The notes under the pieces were generated by a model, which was not told the DNA's origin, searched no databases, and saw nothing but the letters and a program-made list of their open reading frames with translations. DNA of 64,000 bases from contig NC_061458.1 in the NCBI RefSeq assembly GCF_022581195.2, positions 11,036,001 to 11,100,000 of the forward strand, written 5' to 3'. Shown piece by piece: positions 53,301-64,000 of this stretch. The translations under genes were made by a program, and so were the position numbers. Within the stretch, counting starts at the first letter, position 1. Every line of letters starts with the position of its first letter. The DNA comes from Helicoverpa zea. Taxonomy: Eukaryota > Arthropoda > Insecta > Lepidoptera > Noctuidae.

Positions 53301-56300
53301 ACAGAGGCCACCTATAATCTCGATCACGTTCGGACATTGACATGTAACGTAACACTATATTGAAAGTGAAGCCGTTTTGCTTTCTGACTGCCGCCGTCCG
53401 GTGTCAGCCAAATTATAAACATTACTATATTTAGTCCGGACAGACTTATTGCTAGAAAGTGTCCTATGTGTTTGACTGAGCTTGTAAACAATATTTACAC
53501 AATAAAAAGCCTTTTCAACATACGATATACCATAGCAGATTTTTTTTTCAGAAAATAATGACACTTTGTAGCAACCTGCTTTGTTCAACATTACAAACTT
53601 TATTTCAAGAAGGTTCTAATTTGGAATGTTTTGTGACCGTTAGGACCATGAAAATATGTGTCAATAAGTCATTGTCTTCTCTCTTTAGTGGCAATAAAGC
53701 TGTTCGCAGAGTTTGACCACCCATTTGGCCCTAGGTCAACGATAATACTTGCATAACAGGCAGTAATATGATGAAATATGTCCTTTAAATTAATAGCTAA
53801 TTTCAAACTTAAAAACAATAGCCCATATCCATCGCCATTTGTAGTTCTAATGTTCTGTGCAGCGATAGCAAAAAGTCATAAACTTTTAAAGGGGAATCTA
53901 ACTACAGGACAAATACTAAACAGGAAAAGTAAACCAATTGTTTTTTCTTTAAACAAATAAATGATAAAAATTTTAATGATAAATATGACAAATGTGTTCT
54001 CTACACAACAAAGTATGTATTTCGTGTGCCGGATCTGCATGTCATATGCGTTACAAACTGCGGTTGAAGGCAATTTGCCTTTTGACACGGTTTCGGTAGA
54101 CAAACACCATTCATCCGTAACTTAAGGAAAGTGCACATAAACCTGACTCTGTAGGAAAACATAAATGACTTACTTTATGGACATCAATAGTTAGGTATAC
54201 ATTTTAGTACTGTTCTACTAATTATAATGAATTAATGTTTTTTTACAAAAGTAAATACACATAAAACTTTACATTGACGATGAAAATTTAATTATTTGCG
54301 GGGAAACTACCTAAAATTTCCATCTTACATGATCTTTTCTAGGACTATTGACACTTAGTACTACTTAACCCACAAGGAAATAGACATGCACCATAATATG
54401 CAGTTATGTTATTATCACAACGAACACGGCAGTGCAGCCAGTGCCTGCGTATGTTTGACTTGCACTCCAACTTTCACCAAGAGAGCTCAAATTCTGATAC
54501 CCCTACGAGAACCGTACACTGAGGAAACGTTTTATTAAATGCATTATAATTACATTCAATAACACATTAAGTATTTCTAATTGCTGTTTGGTACGATAGT
54601 AAAACAAATTAATTTTATTTTTATCTTAGTGTTAGTTCATGAAGCTGAATACACTGTACATGACTAGATTGAATAATATGAAAACTAGATGTCCTTTAAG
54701 ACTTGTTCTCTCAAATTGAATAAAACCTAAACAATGCGTTTGTTTGTCACCCGTAAAACGGTTAACTCAAACTGGTTAAATGATTGTATCATTTCAGCAC
54801 ACTTTTGAACTGGTTTAGACTGCATAACAGTTTGAAGCTCGACTGTGATATAATAACACTGTCATTTTTGTTTGTTATTGTTTTAAACAATAGCAAATAT
54901 TTAGTCTATTTCGGATGTGAAAAACACAATCCAGATGTTGGGTTTTTTGATTTTGTTTACAATGTGTTACTGTTTTTTGAAATTCCCAGCACTAGACAAG
55001 TGTAGCAGTAGGTACAAATCGTACCTACGTAATAGATCTAAACTTTCAATAAGAAAACGAATGAAGTTTGTGTAGCGATACTTTTCTATATTTCTTATAA
55101 TCGATGAGTAAAAGTATAAAATAAATATTAAAACCCTCTGGCTGACCAGACTCGAGAAGGAAAGAAAGTAGTCTGCTGTTTTTCTGACAGACAATCCGGT
55201 TTGCGATACACGCCCGTTAATGACAGTGCTGTTGCCGCCGCCGTCGAAAGGTGCTTCCTATCGCGAACTTTAAAAGCGCTCTTAATGACTCCAAGTGAAT
55301 GTCGATTTATTATTGTACAAAATTGGCGAAAGAATCGGGCAAATGAACATATCGACTAATTAAAAATCGACTAGATGTACCCAACATCAATCTTGAAACA
55401 TTAGAGGAAAGAATATGCAGCTTTCATTAAGATTACGTGGCCACATGGTATTTCCAGAAATAATATTGCGGCAACTGCAACCTCTGCCGGATCCTGATTC
55501 TAGATTACAGATAACATCTTCGCAACGAGTACGTAACAATACGGTTTAAACAACTAACATTAATTAAGTATATTATTTAACAGCTCACGTTGAATTTGTG
55601 CTCTCTGATTCGACAGTGTTGCGTCACTTTATAAGGAAAAGTTTGCGAAATTAATGAAGATCTAGAAAGATGTTATGTCTAATTGCGGTCACTACATTTA
55701 CGGAAATTATTATACGATGGATATAAGTTCAGGAATACTGATTGGAATCGCTCGATTTTAGTGCCATCTTTATTACTTGTATTAATTCAATGATCACAAA
55801 TATAACTAAGAACGTGCTCACAGTTGAACTGTTTCAAAATGTTGTCGGTTATAAGTCAATAAATTGTAATAATAAGCATAAGTTAGTCTACCTACGAGTA
55901 AAGATGATTGCATGTTTAGGAATCTGTTCTGTGTTCCTCTAGATAGATTATTATTATCCATTTACAAGTTAGGCGTTTATTACGAATATTAAACTTTCCT
56001 TCGATTAAGCTATGTGTAATAATGTAAGATTATATAGAGTAGTCATCCTGTAGTGCCATAATTTCTCTTTTAATGTTCATTGTGGGTATAATGCGTTATG
56101 ATAGGTAATAATCTCAGCTCAAACGTGTATGTATGTAATAAATAAAAACATACAAATAGGTAGTGTGTTTTGTTAACCTACAGTGTGTTGACTTAAGCCT
56201 ACAAAGTGAGTGTAGTTTGTTGACTATTTTCATTCTTAATCTCCTTTCGTAAACAAAGAAGATGCCTATTATCAACAATAGTTGTTCACTAATTTTACAA

Positions 56301-59300
56301 GTTAACCAAAACAGCGTTGAATTCATCCCATACAAACGAGAAGATCAAAGATCAAACATTGACATCACGACGACTTTCTACAACCTTTACGACATTCGTT
56401 TTCCAAATGTAACCTACGCGCTTTTTGTGGCAGCCTTCTTATATTTCCCAAGTTCTTTTTTTTTCAAAATACTTTATAGTGTAAAAGTTTTATGTAAGCG
56501 ACGCGACATTACGACATAATAATCATTCTTTGACGCCCATTGTTTGAAATAAAAAATGTCTTAAAAGGAAATGGTTGGTACCGATATGCTATTATGATGC
56601 TCCACTGCATTCAAATTGCCATGTAGGTATGACACTTATAAGCACTCGTTGGCCTGTAATTGAACAGTTTCCTTTAAAGTCGCTAATTCTCTAAGTGCGT
56701 ACACGATAAATTGGTTTATTGGCCTGATTAACAACCAGTCATTAGTCGTCATGGTGGTTATTGTTCTACGTAAAATTTTATCTGGATGACGTCTTCCTTA
56801 ACCGTTCTAAGAAAGTAGGTATAATTTCTTTCCTGTAAAACATTGATACCAGCTACTAGGCATACAGAGTGCAGTGATGTTTTTTTTTATATCAAGCTTG
56901 GTAGATATTTAGTTGCCAAACTGATTCAGACATCGATGTTAAGAAAAGTGTGTTATGTGCATAAGCACATTGCAAACTTTCTTCCAGTTTATAGAAATGT
57001 AGAATAAACCAAAATTCTTAATCAAAATGATCATAAAGGAGAGTCTATTTGAATCTCCATAAAAATGATATTTCACAATGAAATAAGCGTACTTTCTTTG
57101 TTCTGGTCCAATATGAAAGACCTACATACCAAGCTCTTTCTAAAGTCTACAACCGACAAACAGGAAATTAAATGTCGCTAATTACTACCACCATGTCTCG
57201 AAGATTGTCGTATCTTTACGCATAGTATAACAAGAAGGCGTGTCTTCACATTTTACGCGTATATTTATAAGTAGGTAGTCGTTACTATTTAACAACCGTG
57301 AAATTGGAAGATGACATTACCGGTTTGTAAGAAAACACTGGTCTTTGACCTTATTTTCCGATAAAAGTTAATTTATTAAATCAAATCGGGTATGCATGTT
57401 TCTGGGCTGGTAAAGGGTGTTTTATGCAACTGTATGCTAAATCGAGTCCATCTGATATCTGCTCTTAGAGGTCCATTAATTACGTGACATCTTACAAATC
57501 TCACTAAGGTGAAGCGCGAAGATCATACACATGTAAACAGTAAATAGAAACAAAATGTTCCTTAATATTTCGAGTTTATTTATAACCGTTTATCTGTAAC
57601 ACATAGTTTGTTTCAAAACTCTAGACTTGTCTGTTTCGGTTGGAGGAGCAACATTCCAATTTTACACATCGGCGCCGATAACAGACACTTTAAAAAATAA
57701 ACTTCCGTTTTGCGTGGTTTTTGCATCTACTTAGCGTATACTTCCAACATTATAGGGGAGGGAGTCAAGTATGTGTTTTTCAGTGACATGCAAAGTTTAT
57801 AGCGGGAACTGTATGTTGCTCAATTGAGGGTTTTATTAGATCTATCGATATAGAGATTATGCATTTTTCTGAGTAATCGTATTAGTCTAAGACTTTAGTT
57901 ATCTCGTGATCTTAAATTTTGATTCTTTCTTAAAGCTTGACCCAGTTTTGGTCAGGAAGTCAATGTCAATGTTTAACAAATAAAACCGGTCTAAAGATGG
58001 TGAATTTCTCCACTAAAAACGAAACCTACTAGAAGTCAGAGAAATTTTGTTTACATAGTTTTTCAATCATGTTGACATTCGAATGTTAGAATTCATATAT
58101 TATGTAAATAACCTCAGGGCCACGAAGAGAGCGATTTTAAACTGTTTATGAAAATATTATTTAGTGTGGTGTAATATTATAAAAAGTTTACATTGAACAT
58201 AACCTGGTATATTTATGACTTCTAAAAAGCAGAAAGATTTAAATACGTTTTAAATCCAAACAAAATTAGAAAATGAAAAATAAAATTGAAAAGGTTAACA
58301 AATGGGTAGATATTATCCAATTTCCAAGAAGAATTCATTACTTAATAAAATTGTGTCTCTGGCTCATCGCTTCCGGCGCAAGAAGTAACGGCGTCGTGGC
58401 CCAAGCGGAACCATGCGGGTGACGTCACACCGGCGCGCGCGCATAAAAACTTTCGCTTTTCACTGCCAAGGCTTGGTTCGTGCCTGCGCGCTATCGCCGT
58501 AATCATATCTTGTTCTAACAATATACCTATTGTTTTATATTACTTACCAATTGCTTAAATTGTTTGGAAATGTGGAAACTATAACAAGACGTATTAAGTT
58601 CTACAACGTTATGGTTTCCTACGCAATTTATTGTTTAAGTCTTATTCTCGTCGTGTTGCGCCGACCGCTGCTTGTTACATGTTTTATGTGAGCAATTATT
58701 TAGAGTAGCTTAGCATTCTGTGACAATGCTTATGATCAACATTTCATCTTCGTACTTAGCCGCCGTAAGTGATGTAACAAAAGAGCACTGACTTTTGTTG
58801 CAGTCATAACACACGAGTGTGATAAACTACGACAAGGTAATAGCTTTAGGTGAAAAATAAGTAATAGAACATACTTTTGAACGTTAAGAATTATGCTTCT
58901 GAGGGTCCTACTGCATTTTATGAATAGACTAGCTTCTGCCAGCAGTATACATAGGTACATATATTCTTCTCATATGAGTTATGTTACAGCCTAGTTTCAT
59001 CAAAATCCGTTCAGTCGTCTGCGCGGAACAGTAACGAACATTCATACCTATATCCTAGCAAACTTTCGCACTTGTAATATAATTACTATATTACGATTTG
59101 ACTGATCTTGATCTATCTTTGCAGTTATGGATATGTGTGGCGTGCCTGGCGTCATCGCTGGCAGCGCCGTCGCCGTCGCCATCACCTTCACAGAACCCAC
59201 AACTGTATCTGGACATCATCGACATGGCGGCCATCAGCAGAATGTCACCACAGCAACTGGAAGCTTTAGCTGAAGGGTTAGCAGCTGAAGAGATCATGAG

Positions 59301-60178
59301 GTACGATGCATTACTTTATATTACGCCCATTAAGAAGATTACTTATCATGAATCTCTACTGTTGCCTATCTCACTTGCTTGGCTCTGCCATCGTTATATA
59401 CTTAGTTTTAGTGCCTTTGGTAAATAAATGAAGTTGATATTTTAAAACCTTTGGCCTTTGGACCTGAGAGATATAGCAGTCTCTTTTCATATATTGAAAG
59501 AGATACAACAGTTTTTTTTTTTCGAATTTCAACACTGTTTTCTATTCACTAGGACAAAGCGGTCGTCAGCTCAAGCGCTAACGTCAGTGGTGTCCAAGGC
59601 GTCATCAGGGATACAAAGCAAAGTAGGGCTGTTGGGTCAGGCCTCCGCTTTCATCGCGTCTGCGTCCAGCAAGAACGGGGGAGAAGAGGGACATGGATAT
59701 AACTATGAACCGGTGAGTCAATATTGACATCAAAATCTTGTCTTATGAGTAATAATGGTCAATTTCGCCCTACAAGTGAGACGTCTCCAATATATAAATC
59801 ACTTTTTGTTAAATGAGGGTACAACATACTAACTATGCTCTCATTACAAAATTGGGCTACATGAATATTTTGCACTCTTTGTCTCATTGCTAGAAGCATA
59901 TTGCGCGACTAAATCCTAAAATTTCCTTGCAGCACCATCAAGACGAGAAATACGACTACTGGGGCTTAAAGAAGTCGATCTTGTACACATTATTCCAAGC
60001 CGTGAAGGCCATCACCGGTGGTGTGACGATCCTGAAGGGACAGCTGATCAAGGGAGGCGGCGCGCTCGCGGCTACGCTCGGCAAGGTCATCTCCGTGAAG
60101 GGAGACGCCGTCAGCAACCTCGGCAAGAAGATCGTCAGCTCCGCAGCCCTCAGCCACAAGAAACCACATAGTGAGTAG
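50352..60178 (+). CDS. uncharacterised secreted protein, 4 coding exons, 201 aa
   Basis: The coding exons are 50352-50375, 59125-59300, 59553-59712 and 59933-60178, GT-AG introns with phases 0, 2 and 0, joined by an open frame. The first exon supplies MMITRNLK and the second the hydrophobic core LWICVACLASSLA, together a signal peptide. A Pro-Ser run (PSPSPSPS) and an Ala/Leu/Glu-rich helix (LEALAEGLAAEE) follow, then a dibasic KR at 69-70. After that comes an Ala/Ser/Lys/Gly-rich region with amphipathic stretches such as FQAVKAITGGVTILKGQLI and LGKVISVKGDAVSNLGKKI. No cysteine remains after the signal peptide. I do not recognise the family; Osiris-like cuticle proteins and secreted peptides were considered without a match. 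An alternative donor (GTGAGT at 60171) could skip the stop. Confidence 0.75.
50376..59124 (+). other. 8.7-kb first intron of the secreted-protein gene
   Basis: It begins GTAAGG and ends CTTTGCAG. It is AT-rich, contains no recognised mobile element or nested gene, and has some GC-richer islands (54420-54500, 55195-55270, 58370-58490) that may be regulatory. Confidence 0.6.
58415..58470 (+). promoter_or_regulatory. CRE plus TATA promoter-like island in intron 1
   Basis: A perfect palindromic cAMP-response element TGACGTCA (58420-58427) is followed by a CGGCGCGCGCGC run, then CATAAAAAC (58442-58450) and a TTTTCACTGCC initiator-like sequence. It lies 650 bases before exon 2 and could be an alternative promoter or an enhancer. 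No alternative first coding exon was identified. Confidence 0.4.
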
Positions 60179-60353
60179 TTCCTTTTAGTTACCAGGTAAC
60201 CACTGGAATCTATAAGAATGCACTACTAGGTTAAGCAAAAATCTTGCCATTCTATTTACGAGTAAAAAATGATTAATACTTTCATAACTTTTTTTGCTCA
60301 ATGAAAATTACTAATAGGTTTAATTTAAAGGATTAAGCAACTATTATGTAAAT

Positions 60354-60359
60354 AATAAA
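60354..60359 (+). terminator. poly(A) signal of the secreted-protein gene
   Basis: AATAAA occurs 176 bases after the stop codon at 60178. This supports the view that exon 4 is the last exon. Confidence 0.6.
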
Positions 60360-61258
60360 TATAAGTTGTAGACTTAGCTTCTAATATTAGAAAGTGGCAG
60401 GTTGATAGCCTCTTGATACTGCATACGAATTAGAAGCGGTTAAAAGTGAATGGTAAAAATTAAGGTTTATATGTCACCGTCAAAAATATTCAACGAGGCT
60501 ATGCACGTGAATATTAAGTCATTTTTAACTGCGACTTTAAATAACTATTGCATGGTTTATATTAGTACACGTAATTATGAGAGTTATGTCAGCACCAATT
60601 ACCTTAATTGGGTAACAGTTAATAAAACTACTAGATCGTGATTACTTAGTGATACATAAGTGGCCTTTATAAAATTCATGTTAGTAGGTGAACCCTTCTA
60701 AATTAATAATAAATTATTAAGACATGCAAATAAATCATTATTTCGCAAGTCCAAGATTCTTGCCATTTATTCACAAGTTCCAACGAGGCAACGAGGGATC
60801 GGGAATAGACAATTTATTATTGTAACATTACGATTATTTGCTTTTGAGGAATTCTAAATTATTATGGGCTTATTAGTGAGGCTTATGGTCTGCTGTGATA
60901 TGTTTATCAAATTCGAAATTATTTGTTCTTTTGGACCAAAAATATATTTTTAAGATTGGCGCATCATTTGGAGAAATTCAGAATTTAGAGTTTAGTACGG
61001 GAAGTCAGTGACTTTGATTTTGCATGCATGTATCTCTTTCTTCCTTAAGCTTTTAGAATAGTTAGCGATTTACATAGTCAAACCTGTAAATATACTCACT
61101 GTACAAATTAAACTTCTCTGAAAGATATTTCAGTTATATATGGTTGAGTGGTATCCTGTGCGATGTTGTAAATATTATAATAAAATAAAATTGTAACAAA
61201 AGTGAAGTCTTTTCTTTCCTTTGTATTAAGTATATGTATTACTTTCATTGTATATATA
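60360..61258. other. intergenic, nothing recognised
   Basis: AT-rich spacer between the secreted-protein gene and the mariner element, with no supported feature. Confidence 0.5.
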
Positions 61259-61710
61259 CAGGGTGTTTGGCGCATGGACCGACACAATTTTTTGGGGGAT
61301 TCGTGAGGCCATGTACTAGTTTTCACTCATAGACCCAATGTCCTATATGTCACTGTATTCGAGATACGATTTTTTTTGTTTGTTTTTAAAAATTACCGGA
61401 ACTATCACCTTTAAAACGCTATAACTTTTCAGTCTGTTGTCGAATTTACACCAAATCACTTTCATTGCGTTCTCTGATGTATTATTATTCCAAATAAAAC
61501 ATAAATTCATAGCACTAGATGGAAAAAAAATACTTGTTGAGCTTCCAAAGTCTTAAAAATGAAAAAACGTATGAAAAATGTCAAATTCAAAATTAATTAT
61601 AAAAAAAAGTAAAAGCTTTTATGAACTTCATTTAATAAAAAAAAAATGCCTACTTAATACCCTTTCCAACGATATGCCACATGGGTGTGAAATCATTAAT
61701 AATGTCGTCA
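61259..61710 (+). repeat. left terminal inverted repeat, 452 bp
   Basis: It matches the complement of 63473-63924 from the CAGGGTG end through AATAATGTCGTCA. The short open frames inside both repeats are mirror images of each other and not genes. Confidence 0.9.
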
Positions 61711-61790
61711 CAAACCTAAAGGTACACATTAACCAGTGCCAGGGTAATGAAAACACAAAAATGTTTTAAAATGTTTTAATTAAATTTAAG

Positions 61791-63150
61791 TTATAAATTA
61801 TGTTCAAAATGACTGCCTCTGTTGCGAATGCATGCACGGCATCTTTTTCTAATTTCTACAGTCGTCGTCCTCAGTCGCATTTCTGCTTTCATAATTTCAA
61901 AGGCGCAATTTATTCTTTCGATTAAAATTTCTCTTGTGGGTACTTCAGTCGCATACACAATTTCTTTTGCACGGCCCCAGACATAAAAATCCAAGGGCGT
62001 CAGGTCTGGTGAACGTGCAGGCCAAGGAATTGGGCCGCCTCTTCCGATCCATGAATTTGGAAAACAGTTGTCCAAATGTTCTCGCACGTCTCGCTGGTAA
62101 TGTGCTGGACAGCCATCATTTTGGAAAATAATTGGTTCTCCATCTAATACTGGTAATACCAATTCAGGTAAATCTTCGAGTAAAAAATTCAAATAATTTT
62201 CTCCGGTCAGGCGCTCTGGTAAGAAATGTGGACCGATCAGGTGTCTTCCAATAACCCCCGCCCAAACGTTTACACTAAACTTAGTTTGAAAGGAACTTTG
62301 TCTTTTCTTGCGGGGATTTTGTCTTTTTTGCGCCCAATGGTGAAGGTTGTGGAGATTCACAATTCCCTCGTGATTAAAATTGGATTCATCAGTCCACAAA
62401 ATTCTTTTTAAAAAATTTGTATCATCTACGTCCGTATGCATCATAAATCGGCAAAAATCGAGCCGTCTCCTGTGATCATCATCTATGAGACCTAGAACAA
62501 TCCATTAAAGACTGGTAAAAATTCACTTTTTGAATGGCAAAAACTAACATAAATTTAAAAGATAAAATTAGAAAAAATAAAAGTTACTAGGTATTTATTT
62601 GAAAAACGAACCAGTAAAGCTACAAGGATATTTGTAAACGTTTAAAATAAGTGTATGGTTAAAACCATTTTAAAATACAAGTTTTTTGGGTGCAAAATTT
62701 CAGCACAATAAGGTCGAAGATAACTGGTTCAAAATTTAGTTTTACGATTTCGCCTGATAAAATAAATAAAGTACTTAACGTACCTTGAACAGAAGTGTAG
62801 TGATACGCATGCTTTCCATTTTCCCGAAGAACTGACCAAACTTTCCAAACCGACAAGTGAAGTCTTTCAGCTACAACTCGAATACTTGTCGTTGGATCCT
62901 CATCAAAAGCTTGCAAAATGCTTTCATCAATTACAACATTATGTTGCCTCACATTAACGCGAGGCTCTTGGAAATTTATGTTTCCAGTCTCCCTCAGACG
63001 TCGATAGGTTGTAGCAAACGTCTCGTGGTGTGGTATACGCCGGTTAGGATAACGCTGCTGGTAAATTCTACGCGCTTCACGAGCGTTACAATTAGCGCTG
63101 CCATATGCCAACAACATGTCAGCATACTCTTCGTTGCTGAAGTTAGGCAT
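61791..63150 (-). CDS. mariner-type transposase with one intron, 355 aa
   Basis: The exons on the minus strand are 62784-63150 and 61791-62491, separated by a 292-base GT-AG intron, phase 1. Residues 1-60 (MPNFSNEEYADMLLAYGSAN, YQQRYPNRRIPHHETF, RRLRETG) form a DUF4817-type helix-turn-helix. Residues 70-120 form a second helical DNA-binding part (STSIRVVAERLHLSVWKVW-like). The DDE domain has ILWTDESNF (Asp157), IIFQNDGCPAHY (Asp248) and WPARSPDLTPLD (Asp285), with 36 residues between the last two. The frame is open to the stop at 61791. The start was taken at the ATG 63150 because the upstream frame has only a GTG. Confidence 0.85.
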
Positions 63151-63472
63151 TGTAACAAGCACGGTGAATACACCAACAGTTTAACAGAAAAGTTCAACAA
63201 ACAAAACTTAACAAAAACAAACTTTAACAAAAAACAACGAAATAGGAAAACGTGAAATACACGGACACTTCCGATAGCAGAGATAGTCAAATCTCGACTA
63301 AACAAGGATCACATAACAAACTCCAACCCAATGATAGACAAAGACAAGAGATATTTTTCATGCGTAAGAAAGAGACAGGCAGTTTACCTGCCAATTACCT
63401 GCTTACCATTGTTCTATCAAACGGGTTCGTTGTTAGAGACGTTAGAGTGCGTGTTCGTTCCTGCTCTGATTT

Positions 63473-63924
63473 TGACGACATTATTAATGATTTCACACCC
63501 ATGTGGCATATCGTTGGAAAGGGTATTAAGTAGGCAATTTTTTTTTATTAAACGAAGTTCATAAAAGCTTTTACTTTTTTTTATAATTAATTTTGAATTT
63601 GACATTTTTCATACGTTTTTTCATTTTTAAGAGTTTGGAAGCTCAACAAGTATTTTTTTTCCATCTAGTGCTATGAATTTATGTTTTATTTGGAATAATA
63701 ATACATCAGAGAACGCAATGAAAGTGATTTGGTGTAAATTCGACAACAGACTGAAAAGTTATAGCGTTTTAAAGGTGATAGTTCCGGTAATTTTTAAAAA
63801 CAAACAAAAAAAATCGTATCTCGAATACAGTGACATATAGGACATTGGGTCTATGAGTGAAAACTAGTACATGGCCTCACGAATCCCCCAAAAATTTTTG
63901 TCGGTCCATGCGCCAAACACCCTG
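63473..63924 (-). repeat. right terminal inverted repeat, 452 bp
   Basis: Reverse complement of the left repeat; ends CGCCAAACACCCTG next to TA. Confidence 0.9.
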
Positions 63925-63926
63925 TA

Positions 63927-64000
63927 TATCTGAAATATTTATTTGTATATAATTTTATTTTAGTAGATAAGTTTTACATTGTGAATGTCTGCAGGCTTGA
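63927..64000. other. window edge, nothing recognised
   Basis: Short AT-rich flank beyond the mariner insertion. Confidence 0.4.

Larger units (their letters stand above)
61259..63924 (-). mobile_element. Tc1/mariner-superfamily transposon with 452-bp TIRs
   Basis: The element starts CAGGGTGTTTGGCGCATGG and ends with its complement, flanked by TA on both sides (61257-61258, 63925-63926), the target of Tc1/mariner elements. The inverted repeats span 61259-61710 and 63473-63924. They are nearly identical by eye, with a few substitutions, for example in the T-run after GACACAA. The only internal gene is the transposase on the minus strand. Total length is 2,666 bp. With open transposase and matching ends, it may be autonomous. 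Confidence 0.92.

Noticed and set aside
56262..56519. 85-codon plus-strand ORF within the 8.7-kb intron
   Set aside because: Hydrophobic and AT-driven composition, no known motif, no regulatory context; a chance frame.
61578..61769. ORF at the left end of the mariner and its mirror image at 63417-63605
   Set aside because: Both lie mostly inside the terminal inverted repeats and are copies of each other; the second domain-free frame is a by-product of the TIR.
1..64000. CRISPR arrays, bacterial operons, rRNA genes
   Set aside because: The sequence is clearly eukaryotic; the direct repeats found are microsatellites, minisatellites or transposon parts.

Overview
The window is animal nuclear DNA from a moth or butterfly (Lepidoptera), quite possibly a noctuoid. 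The basis is AT-rich sequence, intron-split genes with GT-AG (and one GC-AG) junctions, arthropod-style TATA plus TCAGT/TCATT promoters, and a dense load of repeats typical of Lepidoptera: RTE retrotransposons with (TGA)n tails, tRNA-derived SINEs with TGATGA tails, Helitron-like TC...CTAG repeats, piggyBac and Tc1/mariner elements. Most of the small open frames are noise; the real genes had to be assembled exon by exon.

Genes. The minus strand of 9.5-44.5 kb carries a tandem cluster of Spaetzle-like cystine-knot cytokine genes, named here from left to right: A (9512-11703), B (15426-17702), a decayed copy C (19017-19509), D (28578-30722) and E (35080-44475). A, B and D have six coding exons with intron phases 0,1,0,0,2; E has lost intron 2. 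Each encodes a signal peptide, a short prodomain and a mature cystine-knot domain, 188-209 residues in all. The paralogues differ in cysteine number (6, 5, 6 and 8 in the mature part) and in the processing site. By analogy with known Spaetzles they would be secreted, activated by an immune or developmental serine protease and act on Toll-type receptors; that is inference. On the plus strand, 50352-60178 encodes a four-exon secreted protein that I do not recognise, with an intron of about 8.7 kb.

Mobile elements. Intron 3 of gene E holds a nearly complete Ty3/gypsy-type LTR retrotransposon (36038-43970) whose 119-bp LTRs differ at one position. Its gag and pol overlap at a UUU_CGU sequence that fits +1 frameshifting. 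Its leader carries a two-exon antisense gene for a CxxC-rich protein, in the same orientation as host gene E. Other elements are a piggyBac deletion derivative (6300-7639, TTAA duplication), a broken RTE element (21734-24960, minus), an ORF1-only retroelement (about 25005-26340, minus) inside a degenerate minisatellite, a roughly 150-bp tandem repeat (20136-21733), and a long-TIR mariner-type transposon with an apparently intact spliced transposase (61259-63924). Several striking inverted repeats lie outside these (1494-1860, 2165-2213, 13802-13866, 33556-33756, 48165-48216).

Layout: 0-9.4 kb repeats only; 9.5-19.5 kb genes A, B and C; 20-27.8 kb repeats and retroelements; 28.5-44.6 kb genes D and E with the LTR insertion; 44.6-50 kb nearly featureless; 50-60.4 kb the secreted-protein gene; 61.2-63.9 kb the mariner.
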